From a virus, in the IMG/VR virus record IMGVR_UViG_3300022934_000221, positions 1 to 22,211 of that record: 22,211 bases of DNA; one strand, written 5' to 3'. Of this stretch, positions 1-5,916 are shown in pieces (positions within the stretch are counted from its first letter, which is position 1; every line of letters begins with the position of its first letter). The notes below the pieces were generated by a model. It worked only from the letters and a program-made list of their open reading frames with translations, did not search any database and was not told the origin of the DNA. Both the position numbers and the translations under genes were made by a program.

Positions 1-2
1 TA

Positions 3-494
3 ATGGCACTTTCTAAGATAACAAATGATGGAGTAACTGGGCTGTCTATTGATAGCACTGGTCGTGTGTTAATGCCTCAAAAACCTTTGCTTGTTGCTAA
101 ACTGACTACAGGGAATGACCAAGATAGCGTAAATCCATATACTTATGGTGCGTTAGACATTCATTGGGACGCTGTAGAAATTAATCAGGGTAATTGTTAT
201 TCATCATCAACAGGGGTTTTCACCTGTCCTGTAGATGGTATCTATAATGTTAGTTTTATGTATATAACAAATAACGATTTAGCCGCCCAAGTTGCATCTG
301 GAATTTATAAAGAAGGGGTATTGCAAGCACAGGGCTATACTTATGCACATTCTACCGCCCACGAATTAGTTTCAGCATCCATTGATTTAGATTGTGTAGC
401 AACAAACGAAATATCTGTAAGGTTAATTTCGGGCAACATATATATTGATACTGTAGGCACACATAACAATTTTTGTGTGAAGCTAGTGGGGTAA
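3..494 (+). CDS. C1q-like tail/adhesin protein
   Basis: 163 aa. The N-terminus (residues 1-28) has the LSIDSTGRVLMPQKP pattern shared with later genes at 1163, 1724 and 2249, probably a common anchor to the tail. The rest looks like a C1q/TNF-type beta jelly roll: FTCPVDGIY (residues 73-81) matches the F-x-CP-x-x-GxY signature of C1q domains, and the C-terminus FCVKLVG fits the closing strand. It would form trimers and act as a receptor-binding or capping part of the tail fibre. Bases 1-3 read TAA and overlap this ATG, probably the stop of the preceding gene. Fold assignment is by motif only; the structural role is inferred from position. Confidence 0.8.
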   Translation: MALSKITNDGVTGLSIDSTGRVLMPQKPLLVAKLTTGNDQDSVNPYTYGALDIHWDAVEINQGNCYSSSTGVFTCPVDGIYNVSFMYITNNDLAAQVASGIYKEGVLQAQGYTYAHSTAHELVSASIDLDCVATNEISVRLISGNIYIDTVGTHNNFCVKLVG

Positions 495-496
495 TT

Positions 497-721
497 ATGG
501 CTAATTATAAAGATATTAACGCAAATTGTTTTGCGCCTGACGCTAAAGAAACATCTGATGCTATCTTAAAAGCAACCGACTGGACACAGCTACCAAACAA
601 CGGTCTAACAGATTCTTGTGTTACAGCATTTAACGAGTATCGCACAGCTATCCGCACCATCCGGCGGACTAATCCAGACAACCCGACTTGGCCTGACGCG
701 CCTAGCGAGGAGTGGGCATAA
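497..721 (+). CDS. Phage tail assembly chaperone-like protein
   Basis: 74 aa. The central and C-terminal pattern TDWTQLPN...FNEYRTAIR...PTWPDAPS is characteristic of the phage tail assembly chaperone family (PF16778, Phage_tail_APC), in which a DW-Q/L, a YR-x-x-LR and a final WP-x-x-P are conserved. Members assist tail-fibre folding or assembly and usually sit beside fibre genes, as here. The ATG at 497 begins the conserved protein; a possible start at 473 inside the preceding gene would add only eight residues with no support. The stop overlaps the next ATG as TAATG. Family recognised from motif memory, not from a search. Confidence 0.75.
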   Translation: MANYKDINANCFAPDAKETSDAILKATDWTQLPNNGLTDSCVTAFNEYRTAIRTIRRTNPDNPTWPDAPSEEWA

Positions 722-1185
722 TGGCATACATAGGAAAAACACCTGTAGGCGGTGGGTTTAATAAACTATCATTCCCTGCTGCCTCTGCTACAGACACCTA
801 CGCTCTTACGCTAGGTGGTTCAGCATACTTTCCAGAGACTGCAAATCATCTAATAGTATCTCTAAACGGTATTATTCAAGCCCCTCAGGACAGTTTCACA
901 GTCAGTGGAAGCAATCTTGTATTTGCTGAAGCTTTGACTACTAACGACACAATAGATTTCATTGTGGCTCTTGGGGATGTATTTGATGTAGGTTCTGTGA
1001 GCGATGGAACAATCACAGCTAGTAAAATATCTAGCAACTTAATTCGTAACGGTATTCGTATCAACACAGGGACACTGTCAACAAACACAACTATTGCTGC
1101 GTCAGAACGGGGCATGATTGCTGGTGCGTTGACGATAGATAACAATGTTACACTTACAGTAAATGGGGAGCTTACAATTGTCTAA
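721..1185 (+). CDS. Tail fibre-like structural protein (AYIG...LNG type)
   Basis: 154 aa from the ATG at 721. The N-terminal MAYIGKTP and the segment LIVSLNGIIQAPQDSFTVSGSNLVF (residues about 43-67) are typical of short tail or fibre proteins of marine phages. The middle SVSDGTITASKISSNLI is a repeat-like linker also common there. The C-terminus (about 122-154), rich in Thr, Ile and Val, looks like a beta-solenoid or trimeric needle end. It overlaps the previous stop (TAATG), and its last bases hold the next gene's ATG at 1163. It probably belongs to the fibre or adhesin complex; no enzymatic motif is seen. Confidence 0.75.
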   Translation: MAYIGKTPVGGGFNKLSFPAASATDTYALTLGGSAYFPETANHLIVSLNGIIQAPQDSFTVSGSNLVFAEALTTNDTIDFIVALGDVFDVGSVSDGTITASKISSNLIRNGIRINTGTLSTNTTIAASERGMIAGALTIDNNVTLTVNGELTIV

Positions 1186-1714
1186 ATTATATGTAAACAA
1201 CATTTACTCTAAGACTGGTGCGTCAGAGGCTATTAATATTGACAGTGATGGGCGTGTGACTACACCAGCTAGGCCAGCGTTTTTAGCCTATAGAAATAGT
1301 GGGGCAAGTGCTACGCTAACCGAAGGAAATTACCATCAAATTTTTCCTTTTGATGCAGTTGAATTTGACATAGGTGGTAATTACAACACGACAAACTACA
1401 ACTACGTTTGCCCTGTAGACGGTGTTTACTTTTTTGCTCTTAATGCACGGATTGATGGTGCTGGGGGTAATTATGTAAGGGGAATAATTTACAAAGGTGA
1501 TGACGCCGCGACACAGACAAACCCCCACAGCCAACACGGAGATGCTTTATTTTCTATCAACGGGGCCTTTGCTACAAATTATGAAACCATAAATGTTTCT
1601 GGTGTTTTGCAATGTAGCGCAGGTGACAAGGTTACAGCAATGGGCGGTCATAACACTGACACGCTTATTTATCTTAGCGGTGAATCACAATTTAGCGGAT
1701 TTTTAGTAGGTTAG
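1163..1714 (+). CDS. C1q-like tail/adhesin protein
   Basis: 183 aa from ATG 1163. The anchor-like N-terminus (INIDSDGRVTTPARPAFLAY, residues 24-43) parallels the gene at 3. The C1q-like signature YVCPVDGVYFFALNA is at residues 81-95, and the end FSGFLVG fits a C1q closing strand. The ATG at 1163 overlaps the upstream gene by 23 bases and has no clear Shine-Dalgarno. A TTG at 1178 lies seven bases after GGGGAG (1165-1170) and gives MSKLYVNNIY, which aligns better with the neighbours' N-termini, so the true start may be 1178. Likely a trimeric receptor-binding part of the tail. Confidence 0.8.
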   Translation: MGSLQLSKLYVNNIYSKTGASEAINIDSDGRVTTPARPAFLAYRNSGASATLTEGNYHQIFPFDAVEFDIGGNYNTTNYNYVCPVDGVYFFALNARIDGAGGNYVRGIIYKGDDAATQTNPHSQHGDALFSINGAFATNYETINVSGVLQCSAGDKVTAMGGHNTDTLIYLSGESQFSGFLVG

Positions 1715-1723
1715 GGGGCGGAT

Positions 1724-2242
1724 ATGGCATCAATAATTAATGTTGACCAAATCGGTCATAGTTCTTCAGGAACCACGGCACTTGAGATTGCAAGCAATGG
1801 TCTTGTTACACATCCTCAACGACCAATCTTTTCAGTGAGAGGTAATGGCGGTAGCACATCATTAACAGCGGCAGATACAAACTTTGATTATATAAGCACT
1901 TGGACAACTACAGACATCAACGTAGGCGGTCTGCTAAACGCAGGTGGATATGCACAAGTACCTACTGGATTTGGTGGTATCTACCAAATCACTTGGATTA
2001 CTAACTCACAACAAGGTACTTTAAACTTCAATTCTGCAGAGATGCATCACTATGATGGGTCAACTTACACCAATTTGATGCGCCATTTTGGTAACAACGA
2101 TTATTCAAATTACAGCACAGGCACCACGTTTTTCTATCAGTTAGACGAAGGTGACATAATCTATGCTGGATTCGATGACCGATATTCGGAACCTAGCGCA
2201 GAGGATGCCCGTAGTAACTTTTCAATGATGTTTGTGGGGTAA
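1724..2242 (+). CDS. C1q-like tail/adhesin protein
   Basis: 172 aa. The N-terminus MASIINVDQIG...ALEIASNGLVTHPQRPIF is the same anchor type as in the genes at 3 and 1163 (a hydrophobic-x-I-x-S-x-G-x-V-x-x-PQ-x-P pattern). The rest is beta-rich; VPTGFGGIYQITW (about residues 85-97) occupies the position of the C1q F-x-CP-x-x-GxY strand but lacks its Cys, and the end FSMMFVG resembles the other family members. It is preceded by AGGGGGCGG just before the ATG, a strong ribosome binding site. Probably a divergent paralogue in the same tail structure. Confidence 0.75.
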   Translation: MASIINVDQIGHSSSGTTALEIASNGLVTHPQRPIFSVRGNGGSTSLTAADTNFDYISTWTTTDINVGGLLNAGGYAQVPTGFGGIYQITWITNSQQGTLNFNSAEMHHYDGSTYTNLMRHFGNNDYSNYSTGTTFFYQLDEGDIIYAGFDDRYSEPSAEDARSNFSMMFVG

Positions 2243-2248
2243 TTAGAT

Positions 2249-2821
2249 ATGACAAGCATACTTAAAGTCTCTTCAATTCAAGACCCCCAAAACAGCAACA
2301 CAGCGTTGTCTGTAGATAGCAGTGGGCGTACTCGTATTCATCAAAACTCCACCGCTACATCTAACTACGCAACATCAGGTGCTTGGGAAATATCTGGTGT
2401 TCCTGATTGGGCAAACAAAATAAAGTTTATAGGTTACAGGCTGTCTCCCGATACTGACGGCGACACTTACTTTAGGGTAACAGTTGGCGGCTCTGCTGTT
2501 CAAGGTACTGCATACAAATACTCACATGCTCGATTAAACAATGCAGCGGCAGTCGTAGTTACTGATAGAAGTGCTGGTCATTCTCAAATTCAAACCGAAG
2601 GCTTTGGTGCTGTTAATAATTTGTTTAACTGGATTATAGAAATCTATAAACTAGATACTAACATCTATAACTTTTCGGCAACTATAGCAAATCACACATA
2701 CGGCACTTATTACATCGCTCAAGCTGGCACTATAGAAACAAGCGGTGCTATTGATGGCGTTCAGTTGATTGCTTCGGCTGGCAATTTTGACAGCGGCAAA
2801 GCACGGCTTTTCTGGGAGTAG
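2249..2821 (+). CDS. Tail protein sharing the adhesin anchor but with another C-terminal domain
   Basis: 190 aa. The start MTSILKVSSIQDPQNSNTALSVDSSGRT matches the anchor of the preceding C1q-like genes, but the C-terminal part (about 40-190) is different: beta-rich, with WEISGVPDWANKIKF near its start and a closing IDGVQLIASAGNFDSGKARLF. This kind of beta-sandwich occurs in marine phage tail or fibre proteins; the ligand is unknown. It lies six bases after the previous stop and seven before the next gene, clearly within one operon. Anchor conserved and head exchanged suggests domain shuffling. Structural role inferred from context. Confidence 0.7.
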   Translation: MTSILKVSSIQDPQNSNTALSVDSSGRTRIHQNSTATSNYATSGAWEISGVPDWANKIKFIGYRLSPDTDGDTYFRVTVGGSAVQGTAYKYSHARLNNAAAVVVTDRSAGHSQIQTEGFGAVNNLFNWIIEIYKLDTNIYNFSATIANHTYGTYYIAQAGTIETSGAIDGVQLIASAGNFDSGKARLFWE

Positions 2822-2827
2822 ATTGAC

Positions 2828-3313
2828 ATGGGATTAATACGTCTAAAATCAAGCAATTTTCCTAGTGGGTCTGTGTTGCAAACAGTATCCAACACACCTT
2901 TTTCTACAAATACTAATACTGCAAACTCTACTACCTCTGCAGTAGACGCTTCTGGGTTTTCAGCATCCATTACTCCAATAAGCACTTCTAGCAAAGTATT
3001 AGTAATGTTTACGGCAAGAGTTGATAATTCTAATGACACTAACGTTAACAACAGAGGTACTATCTGGCTTGCGAGAGGGTCAACTCTTATTGCATCAAGA
3101 TTTGTTGGTGTTTATCAGGGCGATGGAAGTCCATCTAACAGAAACAATTATAATGCAGTGTCGCTTACCATACTAGATACTCCAGCAACGACTTCTTCAG
3201 TTACATACAAGATACAAACCGCATCTGCCGCTACATCAAATACAATGACTATCTATGGTGATATAAGTGATTATGAGCAAGCATCTCTTGTTTTGATGGA
3301 GATTGCTGGCTGA
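2828..3313 (+). CDS. Beta-rich tail/virion protein
   Basis: 161 aa. It has a low-complexity Ser/Thr/Asn-rich stretch (residues 18-45), then ITPISTSSKVLVMFTARVD (about 49-67), a pattern common in short marine phage tail proteins, with beta strands and no catalytic motif. The N-terminus MGLIRLKSSNFPSGSVLQ differs from the anchor shared by the genes upstream, so attachment may be different. Its TGA overlaps the next ATG (TGATG at 3311-3315). Probably the last structural gene before the lysis block. Confidence 0.65.
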   Translation: MGLIRLKSSNFPSGSVLQTVSNTPFSTNTNTANSTTSAVDASGFSASITPISTSSKVLVMFTARVDNSNDTNVNNRGTIWLARGSTLIASRFVGVYQGDGSPSNRNNYNAVSLTILDTPATTSSVTYKIQTASAATSNTMTIYGDISDYEQASLVLMEIAG

Positions 3314-3516
3314 TGCGACAGGTACAGGAAATCTCACCAGAACTGCGAGTAGCCTTAGACTTAGAAGCACACGAAAAAGAATGTGCAATACGTTACTCAG
3401 CCGTAGAAGAAAAACTATCTGGTCTCGACAAAAGATTGTGGAGACTGGAAGCAATGATTATGGGGTCAACTGTAATTATGGTTGGCCTTGCAGCTACCTT
3501 ACTTACAAAACTGTAG
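3313..3516 (+). CDS. Small coiled-coil membrane protein, possible holin-type
   Basis: 67 aa. Residues about 15-47 form a charged amphipathic helix (HEKECAIRYSAVEEKLSGLD) with coiled-coil character, followed by one hydrophobic segment (about 48-65, IMGSTVIMVGLAATLL) ending in a single Lys. This resembles the architecture of XhlA-like hemolysin/holin-associated proteins, but similarity is only architectural. Its ATG overlaps the stop of the preceding gene, and the next gene starts ten bases after it. Its place at the head of the lysis block fits a role in membrane permeabilisation; this is inference. An overlapping frame from 3303 is a shadow. Confidence 0.65.
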   Translation: MRQVQEISPELRVALDLEAHEKECAIRYSAVEEKLSGLDKRLWRLEAMIMGSTVIMVGLAATLLTKL

Positions 3517-3525
3517 GAGAAAGCC

Positions 3526-3993
3526 ATGTTAGCGGAACTGGCGGCTGCTAATGCCGCATTTGCGATTATAAAGCAAACTCTATCGAATGGTAAGGAATTA
3601 GTTGACGCTGGCAAGGCTATCTCTCAGTACGTAGATGCCAAAGAAACTTTACAGTCTAAAGCCAACAAGAAGAAAAACTCTTTTTGGAATAAAGTTGGTG
3701 GTAACTCAGGTAGTGACCTAGAAGAATTTATGGCTTTAGAGAAACTTAAACAACAGGAAAACGAACTACGTGAGGCTATGCAGCTTTACGGTAGGGCAGG
3801 ATTGTGGCAGGATTGGGTTAGGTTTCAGGCAGAAGCACGAACCCGTAGGATTGAAGAACAGAAACAAGCAGCAAAAGAGAAACAACAGTTTATTGACAAC
3901 TGTGTTGTGGCTTTCTATTGGTCAGTTTGTATAGGATTAGGTCTAGCTGCACTAGGTATTATCTTGTGGGTTATTAAGGAGAGTATAAAGTGA
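3526..3993 (+). CDS. Membrane-anchored coiled-coil protein, unknown function
   Basis: 155 aa. An Ala-rich N-terminal helix (1-35) is followed by a long charged region with coiled-coil potential (about 64-122, rich in Glu, Lys and Gln) and a single C-terminal transmembrane segment (about 126-150) ending in KESIK. It is preceded by GGAGA nine bases before the ATG. The last codons overlap the GTG start of the next gene. I do not recognise a named family; it lies in the lysis block of a T7-like genome, so a virion membrane or lysis-accessory role is possible. No catalytic motif is visible. Confidence 0.7.
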   Translation: MLAELAAANAAFAIIKQTLSNGKELVDAGKAISQYVDAKETLQSKANKKKNSFWNKVGGNSGSDLEEFMALEKLKQQENELREAMQLYGRAGLWQDWVRFQAEARTRRIEEQKQAAKEKQQFIDNCVVAFYWSVCIGLGLAALGIILWVIKESIK

Positions 3994-4334
3994 TACTAGG
4001 AGTAGTACAAGCCGTGGCTGGTCTAGCCAGTACATGGATGGAAGGTAAGGTTGAGACACAGAAAGCCAAAGTAGCAGTAGCAAAGAAGGTTGCTGCTGGT
4101 GAAATGGATTGGAACCAGACTATGGCAGAGGCTTCTGCGTCAAGCTGGAAGGATGAGTGGCTAACAATTTTGGTGAGCATACCCCTAATACTAGCTTTTA
4201 CAGGGCATGAAGATATTGTTCAACGTGGCTTTGAGGCGTTAGACAGTATGCCAGACTTCTATAAAACTGCTGTAGGCGTTGTATTCGCAGCAAGCTTTGG
4301 TGTTCAACAACTTACTAAGATGTTCAAGAAATAG
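3990..4334 (+). CDS. Putative holin (GTA holin 3TM-like)
   Basis: 114 aa with GTG start. A short hydrophobic N-terminal helix (1-17), an amphipathic charged stretch (18-50), the motif SSWKDEWLTILVSIPLILAF (51-70) and a last hydrophobic helix (about 92-107) match the layout of the three-segment holin family first described in gene transfer agents (PF11351), in which a SWKDE-type motif precedes the second membrane helix. It would make lesions in the inner membrane to release the lysozyme encoded at 4483. The GTG overlaps the upstream TGA (GTGA) after AAGGAGAG, a good ribosome binding site. Family call from motif memory. Confidence 0.65.
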   Translation: MILGVVQAVAGLASTWMEGKVETQKAKVAVAKKVAAGEMDWNQTMAEASASSWKDEWLTILVSIPLILAFTGHEDIVQRGFEALDSMPDFYKTAVGVVFAASFGVQQLTKMFKK

Positions 4335-4342
4335 AGGTAACT

Positions 4343-4486
4343 ATGAGCCTATACGAAAACATTAACAAACGTAAGAAAGCTGGTACTAGCAGACCTAAGA
4401 GTAAGTCTACTATCAGTGCTAAGTCTTACGCTAACATGAAAGCTGGTTTCCCTAAAAACACAGATAAGTATAAGAAAAAACCATGA
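4343..4486 (+). CDS. Small basic conserved marine phage protein
   Basis: 47 aa, strongly basic (14 Lys, 2 Arg): MSLYENINKRKKAGTSRPKS then STISAKSYANMKAGFPK. This short SLYxNINKRKKAGTSR pattern is familiar from many marine phages, near lysis or structural genes; its function is not known to me (a DUF6321-like label may apply). The charge suggests binding to nucleic acid or an acidic partner. AGAGGTAA precedes the ATG, and the end overlaps the lysozyme ATG (ATGA). Confidence 0.75.
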   Translation: MSLYENINKRKKAGTSRPKSKSTISAKSYANMKAGFPKNTDKYKKKP

Positions 4487-4902
4487 ACTATACCCAACTA
4501 ATTCAACAACTTAAACGTCACGAAGGATTGAGGTTAAAGCCCTACAAATGCACAGCAGACAAGCTTACTATCGGTGTTGGAAGAAACTTGGAAGATGTAG
4601 GCATCTCAGAAGAAGAAGCAGAGATGTTGTTGATAAACGACATAGAGAGGGCAACAGACCAACTCATACTGACATTTCCTTGGACAGAAGACCTAGACAC
4701 GGTACGTTTTCAAGCCCTTATCAACTTTACCTTCAACGTAGGGATAGGGACAGTAGGCAAGTTCGTAAACGCAATGGCTCTGCTAAAGGACGGAAAGTTC
4801 GATATGGCAGCAGAGGAGTTCCTCAATTCAAGATGGGCGAAGCAAGTAGGCCAACGCTCACAGGAAGTAGCTGAACAAATACGTACAGGAGAGTGGCAAT
4901 GA
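4483..4902 (+). CDS. Endolysin, T4-type lysozyme (GH24)
   Basis: 139 aa. It cleaves the glycan strands of peptidoglycan for host lysis. The N-terminal RHEGLRLKPYKCTADKLTIG (12-31) is the GH24 active-site region: E14 corresponds to catalytic E11 of T4 lysozyme and T29 to T26. The position of T4 D20 is Cys (C23), as in a number of phage GH24 enzymes. FQALINFTFNVGIG (about 77-90) is the second conserved block. No signal peptide or SAR helix is seen, so export probably depends on the holin-like gene upstream. Its ATG overlaps the previous TGA, and its own TGA overlaps the small-terminase start. Confidence 0.93.
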   Translation: MNYTQLIQQLKRHEGLRLKPYKCTADKLTIGVGRNLEDVGISEEEAEMLLINDIERATDQLILTFPWTEDLDTVRFQALINFTFNVGIGTVGKFVNAMALLKDGKFDMAAEEFLNSRWAKQVGQRSQEVAEQIRTGEWQ

Positions 4903-5114
4903 ACCAAAAACAACAGATGGATGATTTACACGCTGCTGTTACCGCTGACCTCTTGGCACGTGTACGTAGTGGGGAAGCCACTGCAAGTGAGCTTTCAGTA
5001 GCTGTCAAATTTTTGAAAGACAACGGTGCGTCACTAGATGTCATCACTGCTGAAAGCCCTATGGCTAACCTGCTTGAGAACCTACCGTTTGACGTAGCGG
5101 AGAGTGTACAGTGA
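4899..5114 (+). CDS. terS: Small terminase subunit (T7 gp18-like DNA packaging protein A)
   Basis: 71 aa from ATG 4899 (AGGAG eight bases before). All-helical; RSGEATASELSVAVKFLKDN (24-43) is the pattern seen in short T7-like terminase small subunits (PF11123, DNA_Packing_2). It would recognise the concatemer junction and recruit the large subunit. Order matches T7: lysis gene, small terminase, a membrane protein at the 18.5 position, large terminase. It is shorter than T7 gp18 (89 aa). A GTG at 4893 is possible but adds only two residues. Linked by ATGA upstream and GTGA downstream. Confidence 0.78.
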   Translation: MNQKQQMDDLHAAVTADLLARVRSGEATASELSVAVKFLKDNGASLDVITAESPMANLLENLPFDVAESVQ

Positions 5115-5419
5115 CTAAGGTAGAGAGAGAAGTTGCTGCAAGAATGAATGATAGTACAGAGATTACAATACCTTTACGTAATCTTGTATCTATGATTGCA
5201 GCAGCTAGTATTGCTACGTGGGCATACTTCGGCTTAACAGAACGGATTAGCTTTCTAGAACACAACCTTGAATTAACTATGCAAGAGGTTGAAGAAAATG
5301 ATGAGTGGATTGATAACTTTCAACCACCTAAATCTGTGCAGGACACTGTTAGACGTGTACATGAGCTAGAAGTAGAAATAGAAAAGATGAAGACTTTTTT
5401 ATCAGGGGGTAGGACATGA
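5111..5419 (+). CDS. Membrane protein at the T7 gene 18.5 position, possible i-spanin
   Basis: 102 aa with GTG start overlapping the previous TGA. A short N-terminal basic/polar part containing RMNDSTEITIPLRNL (11-25) precedes one transmembrane helix (about 23-42), then a charged, coiled-coil-like C-terminal region (44-97). One N-terminal anchor plus a periplasmic coiled coil is the layout of an inner-membrane spanin, and T7 places its i-spanin gene 18.5 in this same slot between small and large terminase. No outer-membrane lipoprotein partner with a lipobox is seen nested or adjacent, so the call is tentative. The RMNDSTEI...PL motif is familiar from marine phages but uncharacterised. Confidence 0.6.
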   Translation: MTKVEREVAARMNDSTEITIPLRNLVSMIAAASIATWAYFGLTERISFLEHNLELTMQEVEENDEWIDNFQPPKSVQDTVRRVHELEVEIEKMKTFLSGGRT

Positions 5420-5727
5420 GAGGACATAATGCTAGTTTAACAGCTAAGAATGTTACACTTCCTGCTGACCAATCTTGGTTAAAAATACTAGACGATAACG
5501 TCACTCGTATGTACTTGTGTATACAAAATGACCACGATGCACACTCCATTACTGTAGGGTTTAGTGATAACAATACACCACCCACAACAGGGTTAAATAT
5601 TAAAGGGTCAGCACAAGTAGGAGACCTTGATGCTACGTTTCAGTTTAATGTAGCACCTCTTAATGCTGTGTGGGCCAAAGTAAATGATGCTCACGCACAT
5701 ATTGTACAGGTGATATATGATGACTAA
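5416..5727 (+). CDS. Beta-rich hypothetical protein, possible virion accessory
   Basis: 103 aa. It reads as alternating beta strands with turns (VTLPADQSWLKIL, MYLCIQNDHDAHSITVGF, FNVAPLNAVWAKV) without membrane segments or catalytic motifs. The R-x-Y-x-x-IQN pattern is common in small beta-sandwich phage proteins sometimes found on virions. GGGGTAGG precedes the ATG, which overlaps the upstream TGA. It lies between the spanin-like gene and the large terminase, where T7 has gene 18.7; no sequence relation to 18.7 is claimed. Confidence 0.65.
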   Translation: MRGHNASLTAKNVTLPADQSWLKILDDNVTRMYLCIQNDHDAHSITVGFSDNNTPPTTGLNIKGSAQVGDLDATFQFNVAPLNAVWAKVNDAHAHIVQVIYDD

Positions 5728-5836
5728 ACACGTCTGCAAACACTGTAAGAATGTGCAGTACATACCCAAGCTATTTGAGGGTATTAAGCTACTATGCTTT
5801 GTATGTACAAATAAAATAGTGTTTAATCGCTCATAG
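5717..5836 (+). CDS. Small zinc-ribbon protein
   Basis: 39 aa starting at ATG 5717 (or the adjacent ATG 5720). Two CxxC pairs, CKHC (residues 7-10) and CFVC (27-30), spaced as in a zinc ribbon. AGGTGA lies three bases before the start. It overlaps the previous gene's last codons by eleven bases. Such tiny zinc ribbons are frequent in phages and may bind nucleic acid or protein; function unknown. Confidence 0.6.
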   Translation: MMTKHVCKHCKNVQYIPKLFEGIKLLCFVCTNKIVFNRS

Positions 5837-5852
5837 AAGCTCACTGACAGGC

Positions 5853-5916
5853 CTTAGAGCCTTGAGAGGTATATACCCACCATGAAGCAGCAACAAGCCT
5901 TCCCTGAGGCTCTAAG
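5853..5916 (+). repeat. Inverted repeat around the large-terminase start
   Basis: CTTAGAGCCT (5853-5862) and AGGCTCTAAG (5907-5916) are perfect 10-base complements; two G-U pairs could extend the stem inward. The 44-base loop contains the likely ribosome binding site GAGAGGT and the terminase ATG at 5882. In RNA this could form a hairpin presenting or modulating the start site. The stem is long enough to notice but could be chance. Confidence 0.4.

Noticed and set aside
4548-4874. 108-residue frame inside the lysozyme gene
   Set aside because: Overlaps fully a gene with clear GH24 motifs; composition is typical of an out-of-frame reading.
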